64,000 nt of DNA from Flavobacterium hercynium (GTDB lineage: Bacteria > Bacteroidota > Bacteroidia > Flavobacteriales > Flavobacteriaceae), in the NCBI RefSeq assembly GCF_002217285.1, contig NZ_MUGW01000012.1:98682-162681 (forward strand), in the 5' to 3' direction. The position numbers and the translations under genes were made by a program. Of the stretch, positions 33,274 through 41,723 are shown piece by piece. The notes under the pieces are model-generated. The model had not been told where the DNA came from. It did not search any database and saw only the letters and a program-made list of their open reading frames with translations. Within the stretch, counting starts at the first letter, position 1. Each line of letters starts with the position of its first letter.

Positions 33274-34831
33274 TTGGTTGCGCAGGTGAGTATATTTTAA
33301 ATGTCTTTTTTAAATCGATAGTAGTCGGAGTACTTTCGTTCGCAAAATAATCAATAAATGTCACAGCACAAGCTTTATATTTATTCATTTTTGATGTTGG
33401 AATCGAAAAAGCAATGCTGTTGTCTGTTTCTGTAACTTTTATTTTATCGACAATTTGAGTGGCATCGTTTGTATTGATTTTAGAAATATGCTCCGCTCCA
33501 TAAATTACAATATAACGCACTTTTGTATTATAAGGTGATTTGATGTTGAAGTTAAAGAACAAACTGTCTTTTGAAAATTCGTTCACCGTTGGAATGTCAA
33601 TTACAATACGCTTCAAATTTGGAACTGCCGGTGGAAGTGCCGGATATTTATATTGATTTTCGCCTAAAAGACGCACCACATCAAAGTTTTTGCTTGTAAA
33701 CCATTTAGCGCTGTAATAAGAACTTCCGCCTACTTTTTTGAAACTTCTCGCAAAATCTACCTGATTTGGAAGTTCAGCAGCAAAGTTCCAGCTTTTGTCG
33801 CCATCGTTTCTGATTTTATAAGAAGCATGTCCGATATAAAGTGCTGTGTTATTAGAATTTTCAGACCACCATTTTACTAGTTTAGAATACGAAGCACGAG
33901 GATTATTCATACTCCAGTATAATTGAGGCATAATATAATCGATCCATTTTTGATCCATCCATAATACAGGATCTGCATAAAGATCGTCGTAATTTGAAGT
34001 TGATTGTGTCTCAGAACCTTTTGGATCCATTGATTTGTTACGCCAAACACCAAACGGACTAATTCCGAACTGAACCCAGGGTTTGCTCGTTTTTATTGTC
34101 GTAGAAATCGTGTGTACAAAGTTACTCACATTAGCACGACGCCAATCGCCAAGAGTTAAACCTGAACCATATTTTTTGAAGGATGCAGTATCGTTAAATG
34201 TTTTTCCGGCAACGGCATACGGATAAAAATAATCATCAAAATGAATGGCATCGACATCATATTTGTCAACCACTTCTTTTACGACTTTAGTCAAATGTTC
34301 CTGAACGGCTGGTAAAGCAGGATCGTAATATAATTTTCCGCCATACTCAATCATCCATTCCGGGTGTTTGAAAACATCGTGCGTTGGGCTCAAAAGATTT
34401 TTGTTTAAGTCAAACGTAGCACGATACGGATTCATCCACGCATGAAATTCAAAACCTCTTACGTGGGCTTCTTCAATCATCCAGGCAAGTGCATCATAAT
34501 AAGGAGCAGGTGCCTGACCTTCTTTTCCGGTTAGAAAACGAGACCAAGGCGCTAATTCTGAAGGGTAAAAAGCATCACCTACGCTACGAATTTGTACAAT
34601 TACGGCGTTGTAGTTTAGTTTTTTATAGGTGTCGAGAATTTCAAGATAATCGGCTTTTTCTTTTTCGACTGCATCTGTAGCCGTTTTTGGCCAGTCGATG
34701 TTCACAACAGTTGCTATCCAGACACCTCTAAATTCGGTTTTAGGATGTTGTAATCTTTCTTGCGAATTTACATTCCATCCAAAGAATAATAAAAATAAGA
34801 TAGTATATAGGAGGTGTGGATTTTTTTGCAT
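33260..34831 (-). CDS. GHL10-type (DUF187) glycoside hydrolase
   Basis: A 523-residue exported protein with signal peptide MQKNPHLLYTILFLLFFGWNVNSQ. The catalytic TIM-barrel (about 30-400) shows RGVWIATVVNIDWP, HAWMNPYRA, VDAIHFDDYFYPY and LYWSMNNPRASYSKLVKWW, the hallmarks of the GHL10/DUF187 family, followed by a C-terminal Ig-like region. Family members act on peptidoglycan or related glycans, cleaving the glycan strand outside the cytoplasm. It overlaps the AmpG-like gene by 14 bp, consistent with production and import of muropeptides as one process. Confidence 0.88.
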   Translation of the reverse strand: MQKNPHLLYTILFLLFFGWNVNSQERLQHPKTEFRGVWIATVVNIDWPKTATDAVEKEKADYLEILDTYKKLNYNAVIVQIRSVGDAFYPSELAPWSRFLTGKEGQAPAPYYDALAWMIEEAHVRGFEFHAWMNPYRATFDLNKNLLSPTHDVFKHPEWMIEYGGKLYYDPALPAVQEHLTKVVKEVVDKYDVDAIHFDDYFYPYAVAGKTFNDTASFKKYGSGLTLGDWRRANVSNFVHTISTTIKTSKPWVQFGISPFGVWRNKSMDPKGSETQSTSNYDDLYADPVLWMDQKWIDYIMPQLYWSMNNPRASYSKLVKWWSENSNNTALYIGHASYKIRNDGDKSWNFAAELPNQVDFARSFKKVGGSSYYSAKWFTSKNFDVVRLLGENQYKYPALPPAVPNLKRIVIDIPTVNEFSKDSLFFNFNIKSPYNTKVRYIVIYGAEHISKINTNDATQIVDKIKVTETDNSIAFSIPTSKMNKYKACAVTFIDYFANESTPTTIDLKKTFKIYSPAQPNENR

Positions 34832-34979
34832 TTCAATCTTTTTTAAAGAGTATTCAAAAATAGTTTTTTTAACGGATTATAATAAATAATTAAGAAATTA
34901 TAATTTTAATTCTATTTATTTGTTAATAAGTCTTTTGAACGGCGATTTACACGATTAGTTGTGCAGGATTCTTTCTTTT

Positions 34980-36188
34980 TTAGTCCGGAAAAGAAATTTT
35001 TCCCATTGTTACAGATGGAATTCCCTTTTTTGTACCAAAATTATAGTTACCACCCGCAACAGTTTCATTGGCTAAAATGGCAAATAAAACCGCTTCTTTA
35101 GCATCACTTAAAATACCCAAATCATCACTTTTTTTGAAAGAGCAAGCGAGTAATTCCTTTAACCAACTTACTAGTAACGGATTATTTGCGCCTCCGCCCG
35201 ACATATAAACGGTAAAATTTTCAAGCGCTGTTTCAGTGTTTTTAACAACAAATAAAATGGCTTCGGCAATTGTTTCTGCGCTTAGCCTTGTTAGCGTAGC
35301 AAGCAAATCTGGTGCCGAAATTTGTTGCAGGTTTGTTTTTGCAAGTGCTCTTTGTACAAAATCAAAATTGAACAATTCCTGACCAATGGTTTTTGGAAAA
35401 CTTCTCTGAAAGAAAGCATCACTTTTTAGTTCCGCCAGAAGGGTTTGATTTACAGTTCCGTTTTGTGCAATCTCAGCATCTTTATCATAGCTTTTTTCAG
35501 GAAAATAGTGTTTGGTATAAATGTCGATTAAGGTGTTTGCTGTTCCGGTATCGGTTACAAAAACAGCTTCGGCGTTTAGAGAAGCAGGTAAATAGGTAAA
35601 GTTCGCAATCCCGCCCATGTTGAGCATAATGCGGTTTTCATTTTTTTTACTGAATAATATGTAATCACCATAAACGGCTAAAGGAGCACCTTCGCCACCT
35701 GCAGCAACATGTTTTTGTCTAAAATCTGATAATGTTATAATACCTGTTTTTACCGCGATATGATCGCCATCGCCAATTTGAAGCGTCGCATTGGGGAATT
35801 TTTCCTGCTGATGTAAAAATTTTGGAGCATGCAGTACTGTTTGTCCGTGTGAAGCAATAAGATCGACTTCATGCGCAGGAATATTCCATTTTTGCAGACA
35901 ATCGTTTACTAAATTGGCGTGTAGAATTCCGATCCATTCGTTTAATAACGCTAAGTGTTGAAAATCGATTGTTTTTTGAGCAAAAACTTTACGAATTTCG
36001 GTTTTGATTTCCTCGTCGTAATTGATGGTTTCAAATTCCTCAATTTTTACGATTGTATTTTCGCCTGCTCCCGAAATACTGCAAAGGGCAATATCTAGTC
36101 CGTCAAGCGAAGTACCAGACATCAGACCTATTATTTTACGGGTCTTTTTTTGGGCAATTTCATACAGCGCGCTTATATTTTTGTTCAT
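34980..36188 (-). CDS. anmK: anhydro-N-acetylmuramic acid kinase AnmK
   Basis: A 402-residue sugar kinase. The N-terminal phosphate-binding signature IGLMSGTSLDGLD, DLIASHGQTVLHAP, LNMGGIANFTYLP and VYMSGGGANNPLL are all diagnostic. It converts anhydroMurNAc plus water and ATP to MurNAc-6-phosphate in peptidoglycan recycling. It is the last clear member of the recycling run (GH3, AmpG-like, GHL10). No murQ etherase is seen in the window. Confidence 0.95.
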   Translation of the reverse strand: MNKNISALYEIAQKKTRKIIGLMSGTSLDGLDIALCSISGAGENTIVKIEEFETINYDEEIKTEIRKVFAQKTIDFQHLALLNEWIGILHANLVNDCLQKWNIPAHEVDLIASHGQTVLHAPKFLHQQEKFPNATLQIGDGDHIAVKTGIITLSDFRQKHVAAGGEGAPLAVYGDYILFSKKNENRIMLNMGGIANFTYLPASLNAEAVFVTDTGTANTLIDIYTKHYFPEKSYDKDAEIAQNGTVNQTLLAELKSDAFFQRSFPKTIGQELFNFDFVQRALAKTNLQQISAPDLLATLTRLSAETIAEAILFVVKNTETALENFTVYMSGGGANNPLLVSWLKELLACSFKKSDDLGILSDAKEAVLFAILANETVAGGNYNFGTKKGIPSVTMGKISFPD

Positions 36189-36593
36189 TAAAAAGCTATT
36201 TTATGAAGGTATTTTGTTTTTGGAATGCTAAAATGGGATTAATTTGGATATAAATTTAGGAAAAATGCTGTGATATTTTGGAATTTTGAATTGTGAAATG
36301 TGAGTTGTGAGTTGTGAAATGTGAAATGTGGATTTTGAAATTTGAAACTTGGATTGTGGGTTTGGAATTTTGAATTATGAGTTTTGAATTGTGGATTTTG
36401 AATTGTGAACCTGACCCGAGGCTGAAAGCCGAACAGACGAAGAAAACCTGAAACTTGAAACCTGAAACAACAAACAAAAATCAACAATCCAAAAAAAATG
36501 GCTTAATCTGATATTTTTATGACAAATTAGAAACACGGTTTTAATTTACTTTACGAAAAAACTGATAGTAAATATTTTAAAAGCCTTTACACT
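36189..36593. other. low-complexity intergenic region
   Basis: Positions 36275-36470 are a loose array of short phrases such as TTTGAATTGTGA, GAAATGTGA and TTTGAAACTTG, without a strict period. Translations of it are repeats of HNSKF-type residues and are not genes. Similar phrases occur at 28.1-28.7, 62.7 and 63.9 kb. Confidence 0.6.
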
Positions 36594-38411
36594 ATGTCGT
36601 CATCATTTAAAGATCAGATTCAGGTAACTATAAGCGGTTACACCAAAAGAGTACTTTTCTCCGATTTAAAGCTAACGCAACGCATGATGGAACATCATGA
36701 TTTTTCCTTCACCTGGATGTACAGCGGAAGTACGATCATTTCGCCCGAGGAGCAAGCAGAAGCAATTCGAAAGTATACCGCCAACGAAGTTATTTTTACC
36801 TTCAAAAGCAGAAATGGCGAAATAAAAGTCATGAGCAAGGGCGTTATCAACGAGCTCATATCGATTTATGAAAAAGGAAGTCCGCGTGGGTTGTATGTCA
36901 AGGGAATTAGCCATACCGTTCTTTTAAGCGAACAACCCAAGTCGAGAGTATTTTTGGAGAAGAACATCAAAGAAGTTGCCCTGAAAATTTTTGAAGACGA
37001 AACAGCAGGCGAATTTTATCAGTCCGAAGCCATTCAGCCTCGCTACAAAAAATTGTTTCCTGCAATCACCCAATACAACGAAACCAGTTTTGATTTCCTA
37101 AAACGTCTTGCCGCCTTTCATGGTGAATGGTTTTATTTTGATGGCATGCGCATGCAGTTTGGCAATCTGAAATCATCAAAAGTCAAGTTGAAAAACTATG
37201 TAACCCTGTATGATTTCACCATCAAGAGTAAACTCAAATCACACAAAACATCATTGGCTGGCTACGATCCCACCAATGCATTGAGCATAAAAAGCGCTAA
37301 AGCCGTGACCGCAACAGGAAGCGCAGACGGTTTTTCGGCTATGACCCGCCGCGATCAGTTGGTGGTAGCCTTGCCCAATACATCGATTCCATCGTATACC
37401 AATCAGGTAAAAAATATAACGGAGATCGAAGAATTAGCCCAGCGTCAGGTAGCAGCACGCGATGCCAACAGTACGATTTATACCGGAATGGCGTATGTTC
37501 CTATTGGTGTTGGACAAATCTTTACCGTTCAAAACAAAGAAGTGTACCATGAACTTGTTGCGGTAAAAGTCACGCATTATGGAGAATATAATGGAGAATA
37601 TAGATGTAAATTTAAAGCCATTCCCGCAGATGTAGAAGTGCCGCATTATACCAATATTGAAGTTTCTGCAAAAGCGGATACCCAACCCGCGATTGTAATC
37701 GACAATAACGACCCCGAAGGACTAGGACGCGTAAAAGTAAAATTCTACTGGGCCAATTACGATGCCAACAGCGATTGGATGCGCGTCATGCAACAATACT
37801 CGGGCAAAAACTGGGGGCAATATAACAGACCCGAAATAGGCGATGAAGTTTTGGTGAGTTTTGAAAACGGAAATGTTAATCATCCCTACATTTTAGGATC
37901 ACACTACAACGGCAAAGCAAAACCTGAATTTTTTGATTCGACCAACAGCACCAAAGGCTGGAAATTCAGATTTGGACAAGTATTTAAGTTTATAGAAAAA
38001 GTGGGTATTTGGCTTTCTGACCCAAGCGGAAATGAAGTGCATTTGAATGAGGAAACCAAAAGTATCAGTTTAACATCCAGCGAAACGATCAGAATAAAGG
38101 CGAAGAATATCATTTTTGATGCTTCTGAAAATATTGTAACAATGGCAGGGCAAAGCATTGTAGAAACTGCAGTTATAAATAAATCCAGTCAAGTGGGTGT
38201 AGAAAACAAAATAGAAGTTGGAGGAAATCTTTTGATGAAGGTTAAAGGAGAATTATTTGAAAGTATTGATGGCGATGTACATTCTGAGGTAAAGAAAGAT
38301 AGAAATGTAATAGGAGGCTCTGATATTACTTTACAGAGTAAAAAAAATAACGAATTACATTCAAAAAATGATATTCAGAATAATAGTAACGAGGGAACTA
38401 CACAAAATTAA
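36594..38411 (+). CDS. vgrG: type VI secretion spike protein VgrG (TssI)
   Basis: A 605-residue Vgr protein. The N-terminal gp27-like part (about 1-340) has the phage-late-control pattern, with ETSFDFLKRLAAFHGEWFYFDG. The gp5 OB-fold (about 350-455) shows PEGLGRVKVKFYWANYD, DWMRVMQQYSGKNWG, EIGDEVLVSFENGNVNHPYILGS. A beta-helix needle (about 480-570) follows, with a short polar tail that differs from the conserved part. It forms the puncturing tip and carries effectors. No other T6SS genes are in the window, so this is an orphan vgrG module with its own cargo downstream. The base composition of the downstream genes is much more AT-rich. Confidence 0.92.
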   Translation: MSSSFKDQIQVTISGYTKRVLFSDLKLTQRMMEHHDFSFTWMYSGSTIISPEEQAEAIRKYTANEVIFTFKSRNGEIKVMSKGVINELISIYEKGSPRGLYVKGISHTVLLSEQPKSRVFLEKNIKEVALKIFEDETAGEFYQSEAIQPRYKKLFPAITQYNETSFDFLKRLAAFHGEWFYFDGMRMQFGNLKSSKVKLKNYVTLYDFTIKSKLKSHKTSLAGYDPTNALSIKSAKAVTATGSADGFSAMTRRDQLVVALPNTSIPSYTNQVKNITEIEELAQRQVAARDANSTIYTGMAYVPIGVGQIFTVQNKEVYHELVAVKVTHYGEYNGEYRCKFKAIPADVEVPHYTNIEVSAKADTQPAIVIDNNDPEGLGRVKVKFYWANYDANSDWMRVMQQYSGKNWGQYNRPEIGDEVLVSFENGNVNHPYILGSHYNGKAKPEFFDSTNSTKGWKFRFGQVFKFIEKVGIWLSDPSGNEVHLNEETKSISLTSSETIRIKAKNIIFDASENIVTMAGQSIVETAVINKSSQVGVENKIEVGGNLLMKVKGELFESIDGDVHSEVKKDRNVIGGSDITLQSKKNNELHSKNDIQNNSNEGTTQN

Positions 38412-38445
38412 GATAATCTAATAGTTTAATTTATTACAAAAAGAA

Positions 38446-39447
38446 ATGTCAAGAACACGAATAGTAAAAGGAAAAATTACCGAAATAACGGGTGGGACAT
38501 CGCGTATGTATGGTAATAGAATAATCATTAATGCTGGAGGACGTATTAATTATTATGCTAAAAGGTATACTTATGGAGAACCAGAAGAACCACCAGTAAA
38601 AGTATTTGAAGATAAGATTATACAAGTTAATGGACATTTTTATAATAGAGATGGAACTTACGAAGGAAAAATAGATGAATCAGATTTTGAAGGAAGTGTT
38701 GATGATGTTTACGTTTGCGATGGAAAATCTACTCAGCAAGATAAAAATGGAGATAATTTTGTAACATACAATAACGCTAAATTATTAAAAGAAAAAGATG
38801 TCAATATAAAACACAAAGAGTTCGCTAACAATTCATATTTGATTTATCATGAGGCTTCTACAACAGGAACAAGAATGACAGCTCTATGGATTGCTCACAC
38901 TGTCAATAATGCTTTGAATTCTAGATATAAGAGAGGTAAAAATACATTCAATGAATTATTTAAAACTGGATATTCGTCTGTAGAAGAAACTAGTAAATTA
39001 AAAACTATTTCAACAACTTCAAATTTTGATATTCATTGCTATGCACGTTCAGCAATGATTAGTGTTTTACAAGGTGATTCAGATCCGACTAATAGTTCTT
39101 ATTTTTGGGATGGATTAGATTTATTTACTAAAAAGGGAGAACTAGATCATCCTAAATTTAAACAATATAGAAGTGTAACAATTGAGAAAGATCATCTTGA
39201 TTCGGCTTTAGATTTTTGGTCAATTGATACAAACAAAGCGAAAGTAAATAGAAATGCGGTAATTAATTCCATTTTTTCTAAAGAAGAATATGCTCTTAAA
39301 AATGTAGAGGATGGTGTAATTTTGAATGAGAATGGAGTGTTTTCTGGAGCAAGAACAAAATCCCAAAATAATAATGCAGTACATGAAAGCTTAAAATCGA
39401 CAGGATTTATATCTGGTACTATGTTTTGGACAACTTTTAAAATCTAA
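38446..39447 (+). CDS. probable T6SS effector with SleB-like cell-wall hydrolase domain
   Basis: A 333-residue protein 34 bp after vgrG. It lacks a signal peptide. The N-terminus (KITEITGG..MYGNRIIINAGGRI..YGEPEEPP) resembles, from memory, a leader region found on flavobacterial VgrG-linked proteins and may be the delivery part. Residues about 125-235 look like a SleB/CwlJ hydrolase: YLIYHEAS with candidate catalytic Glu136, ALWIAHTVNNALN in place of the usual ..AVxxVxxNR, and SAMISVLQGDSDPTNSSYFWDG. This suggests cleavage of peptidoglycan glycan strands in a rival's periplasm. The function is inferred from motif and place; a different fold is possible. Confidence 0.6.
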   Translation: MSRTRIVKGKITEITGGTSRMYGNRIIINAGGRINYYAKRYTYGEPEEPPVKVFEDKIIQVNGHFYNRDGTYEGKIDESDFEGSVDDVYVCDGKSTQQDKNGDNFVTYNNAKLLKEKDVNIKHKEFANNSYLIYHEASTTGTRMTALWIAHTVNNALNSRYKRGKNTFNELFKTGYSSVEETSKLKTISTTSNFDIHCYARSAMISVLQGDSDPTNSSYFWDGLDLFTKKGELDHPKFKQYRSVTIEKDHLDSALDFWSIDTNKAKVNRNAVINSIFSKEEYALKNVEDGVILNENGVFSGARTKSQNNNAVHESLKSTGFISGTMFWTTFKI

Positions 39448-39452
39448 TTATT

Positions 39453-40127
39453 TTGAGATACCTAATTTGTATTTGTAGTCTGTTTATTTTTTATAGCTCC
39501 TGCTGTAAAAATAAAAGCGAAAGTATAATTGTTGAAAAGCAAAAGTGCTATGATACAATAAACATACCAAGCAATTTTTTTTTAGAAAATCATTGTTTAG
39601 CTAAAGTAGAAGGGTTTAAAAAAAAATATGGAATTGTTTTTTCAAATTATTATTGTGATGAGTCATTAAGTATCGATTTTGATAATAACAGCATAATTGA
39701 TACAATAGCTATCTTAAAGCCATTTTATCAAAATGATGTAGATAGTACTTGTTACCCTGAAAATTTGGAAATTGATTCACCATTTTTGGTTATATCAAAA
39801 ACAATAGATTCTAATAGTGTGTTTTTGAAAGTTTATAAAAATTTATTATCGAATAACAGAGCAAATTTTTATGAGGAGTTAAATATCATTAATAATGGTT
39901 TTATTATTTCAAATGAGTATAACGGTAATAATGGTTTTTTTTCTAAAACTTGCATTTCTTTTAAAGAATCGAATTTTTATGTGGATAGTATAAATGTCGA
40001 ATCTTGGGGACAATATCAATATCAAAAAACAATTAAATTCAAAAACAAAAAATTTAATTTGTCGAAATACAAACGAATATATATAGATTCTATTAGGTCT
40101 AATTTTAATAAATTATCTCATAAATAA
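39453..40127 (+). CDS. lipoprotein, candidate immunity protein for the upstream effector
   Basis: A 224-residue protein starting at a TTG only 5 bp after the effector stop. The signal peptide LICICSLFIFYSSCC ends in a lipobox-like YSSC, so the mature protein is a membrane-anchored, periplasm-facing lipoprotein. The rest is lysine/asparagine-rich with alternating strands, with no known domain recognised. A periplasmic lipoprotein directly behind a cell-wall-degrading effector is the usual place and location of an immunity protein. Very AT-rich, like its neighbours, suggesting horizontal gain. Confidence 0.6.
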   Translation: MRYLICICSLFIFYSSCCKNKSESIIVEKQKCYDTINIPSNFFLENHCLAKVEGFKKKYGIVFSNYYCDESLSIDFDNNSIIDTIAILKPFYQNDVDSTCYPENLEIDSPFLVISKTIDSNSVFLKVYKNLLSNNRANFYEELNIINNGFIISNEYNGNNGFFSKTCISFKESNFYVDSINVESWGQYQYQKTIKFKNKKFNLSKYKRIYIDSIRSNFNKLSHK

Positions 40128-40137
40128 AAGTGAAAAT

Positions 40138-40218
40138 TCATATAAAAAAGATAGAGAGTGGTTTAATGGTGAAGATTATGAAGTTGTATACACAAGATTT
40201 TTTGTATTTAAAATCTAA
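40138..40218 (+). pseudogene. orphan C-terminal coding fragment
   Basis: The frame reads SYKKDREWFNGEDYEVVYTRFFVFKI then stop, with no plausible start of its own. The end resembles the ends of toxin domains, including the ..TFKI ending of the effector at 39447. It may be a displaced effector C-terminus left after toxin exchange. Confidence 0.4.
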
Positions 40219-40224
40219 AGAAAC

Positions 40225-40590
40225 ATGTTAAAAATATTGAAGTATTTATTTGTGATGTTTATCGCTAATATAATTTTGTCAACATTAATTTATTCTTTAA
40301 GTCCTCTAAAAATAGGGAATCGAGCTGATATTGTTACATTTACGATTATTGTTTATTTTTTTACAATATTGTTTTTGGTGAATATTATAATGTATGTAGT
40401 GTTACATTATGTTTGTTGTATAGAGAATAGAATAATTTTAATATTAATTAATCTGTTAGTTTTATTTTTAATCCTTAATGAACATGCAGTAGAATGGAAA
40501 AACCCATATCTTTTAATTTGCACACCTGTTTATTTTGTACTACAATTTTTCTTTGTTTTATTATATAATAGAAAGAATGCAGACATTTAA
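40225..40590 (+). CDS. small membrane protein, four predicted helices
   Basis: A 121-residue protein that is almost entirely hydrophobic: ILKYLFVMFIANIILSTLIY, VTFTIIVYFFTILFLVNIIMY, IILILINLLVLFLIL and LLICTPVYFVLQFFFVLL. No family is recognised. It sits in the VgrG cargo region after a toxin-like fragment, where immunity proteins for membrane- or periplasm-acting toxins are common. That reading is inference. Confidence 0.5.
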   Translation: MLKILKYLFVMFIANIILSTLIYSLSPLKIGNRADIVTFTIIVYFFTILFLVNIIMYVVLHYVCCIENRIILILINLLVLFLILNEHAVEWKNPYLLICTPVYFVLQFFFVLLYNRKNADI

Positions 40591-40620
40591 TCTTTATGAA
40601 TTATTTAGACTAAAATCTTA

Positions 40621-41028
40621 ATGAGAGTAGTATACGTAATATTTTTGCTTTTTTTTATACAATTATTTCTATTGGAATTGTTTTTTTTAGAATTAGATGA
40701 ATATATTCCAAAACACAATGGAGATACGGACCATGGAATGCATTTTTTGGTTGCACTTTTTTATACATTCTTGATATTTATTTTATCAATATTGCTTCTT
40801 TTTATAGAATATAAAATAGAGCGCGATTATAAAAAATCTATGATTTTTCTACTTTATATTAATTCATTTTTAAATTTTTATTTAGCCGCATTTTCTCAAT
40901 TTCCATTATTTTCAAATTCGAAACGGTTTGATATCTATTCCCAAGTGATGATTTTGCTATATTTTATTTTTGAGTTGTTTCTGACTTATTATATAGTCAA
41001 TATTAAAATATACAAATCTGAAGAATAA
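40621..41028 (+). CDS. small membrane protein, four predicted helices
   Basis: A 135-residue protein with four hydrophobic segments (VIFLLFFIQLFLLELFFLEL, FLVALFYTFLIFILSILLLF, MIFLLYINSFLNFYLAAF, MILLYFIFELFLTYYIVNI) and a short polar loop DEYIPKHNGDTDHGMH. It has size and topology like the gene 30 bp upstream but no clear sequence identity. Candidate membrane immunity protein, otherwise unknown. Confidence 0.5.
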   Translation: MRVVYVIFLLFFIQLFLLELFFLELDEYIPKHNGDTDHGMHFLVALFYTFLIFILSILLLFIEYKIERDYKKSMIFLLYINSFLNFYLAAFSQFPLFSNSKRFDIYSQVMILLYFIFELFLTYYIVNIKIYKSEE

Positions 41029-41138
41029 AGTATAATGAAAAAAATATTTTCGGATTAACGATATTTGTGATGATTTTTGATTTATTAAGTTTTGAGATTT
41101 AGAAAGTAGAATAAAAAAGAAAGATTTCGTTTTTTATT

Positions 41139-41146
41139 TATATTTG
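41139..41146 (+). promoter_or_regulatory. lemA promoter -7 element
   Basis: TATATTTG, exact TAnnTTTG match, 22 bp before the lemA ATG. Confidence 0.55.
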
Positions 41147-41168
41147 CGCCTAACCCCAAAACAAAGTT

Positions 41169-41723
41169 ATGATTACAGTAATACTTATCGTTGTTGCCTT
41201 TTTATTTATTATAAGTGTTTATAATTCTTTTATTGCAAAGAAAAATCAGGTAACGATTGCTTTTTCAGCAATTGATGTGATGTTGAAAAAACGATTTGAT
41301 TTAATTCCTAATCTTGTTGAAGTTGTAAAACAGTATGCAGATTATGAACAAAACACACTAACAAAAATTGTTGAATTACGTGCCAAAGCTACTTCAGGAC
41401 AAGTAAGCGATGCCGAAAAAGCTAGTTTAGATGCTCAGTTAAGTACTAGTGTAAGAGGGTTAATGTTGAATGTTGAAAATTATCCTGATCTAAAAGCCAA
41501 TGATAATTTTAAGAATTTACAAACAACCTGGACCGAAACCGAAGAGCAAATCGCAGCTGCAAGAAGAACTTATAACGCAGTGGTTACAGATTATAATAAT
41601 GCAGTTATGATGTTTCCCGGAAATGTATTTGCAGCAATGCTGGGATATAAAAAAATAGAGGTTTTATCTACTTTGGAGGAAGAACGACAAAATATAAGTG
41701 CAAAAGATCTTTTTAAGAAGTAA
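41169..41723 (+). CDS. lemA: LemA-family protein
   Basis: A 184-residue protein with one N-terminal membrane helix (MITVILIVVAFLFIISVYNSF) and a coiled helical LemA domain: KRFDLIPNLVEVVKQYADYEQ, LRAKATSG, NLQTTWTETEEQIAAARRTYNAVVTDYNNAVMMFPGNVFA. LemA proteins are widespread with no agreed function, possibly in envelope stress or protein quality control. Its stop overlaps the start of the DUF3137 gene by one base, a common pairing. Confidence 0.92.
   Translation: MITVILIVVAFLFIISVYNSFIAKKNQVTIAFSAIDVMLKKRFDLIPNLVEVVKQYADYEQNTLTKIVELRAKATSGQVSDAEKASLDAQLSTSVRGLMLNVENYPDLKANDNFKNLQTTWTETEEQIAAARRTYNAVVTDYNNAVMMFPGNVFAAMLGYKKIEVLSTLEEERQNISAKDLFKK

Noticed and set aside
36239..36487. Frames reading HNSKF-type repeats
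   Set aside because: Products of low-complexity intergenic DNA; two overlapping frames give the same kind of repeat.
36594..38411. A complete type VI secretion gene cluster
   Set aside because: Only vgrG and cargo are present; no sheath, baseplate, tube or membrane-complex genes are seen in the window.
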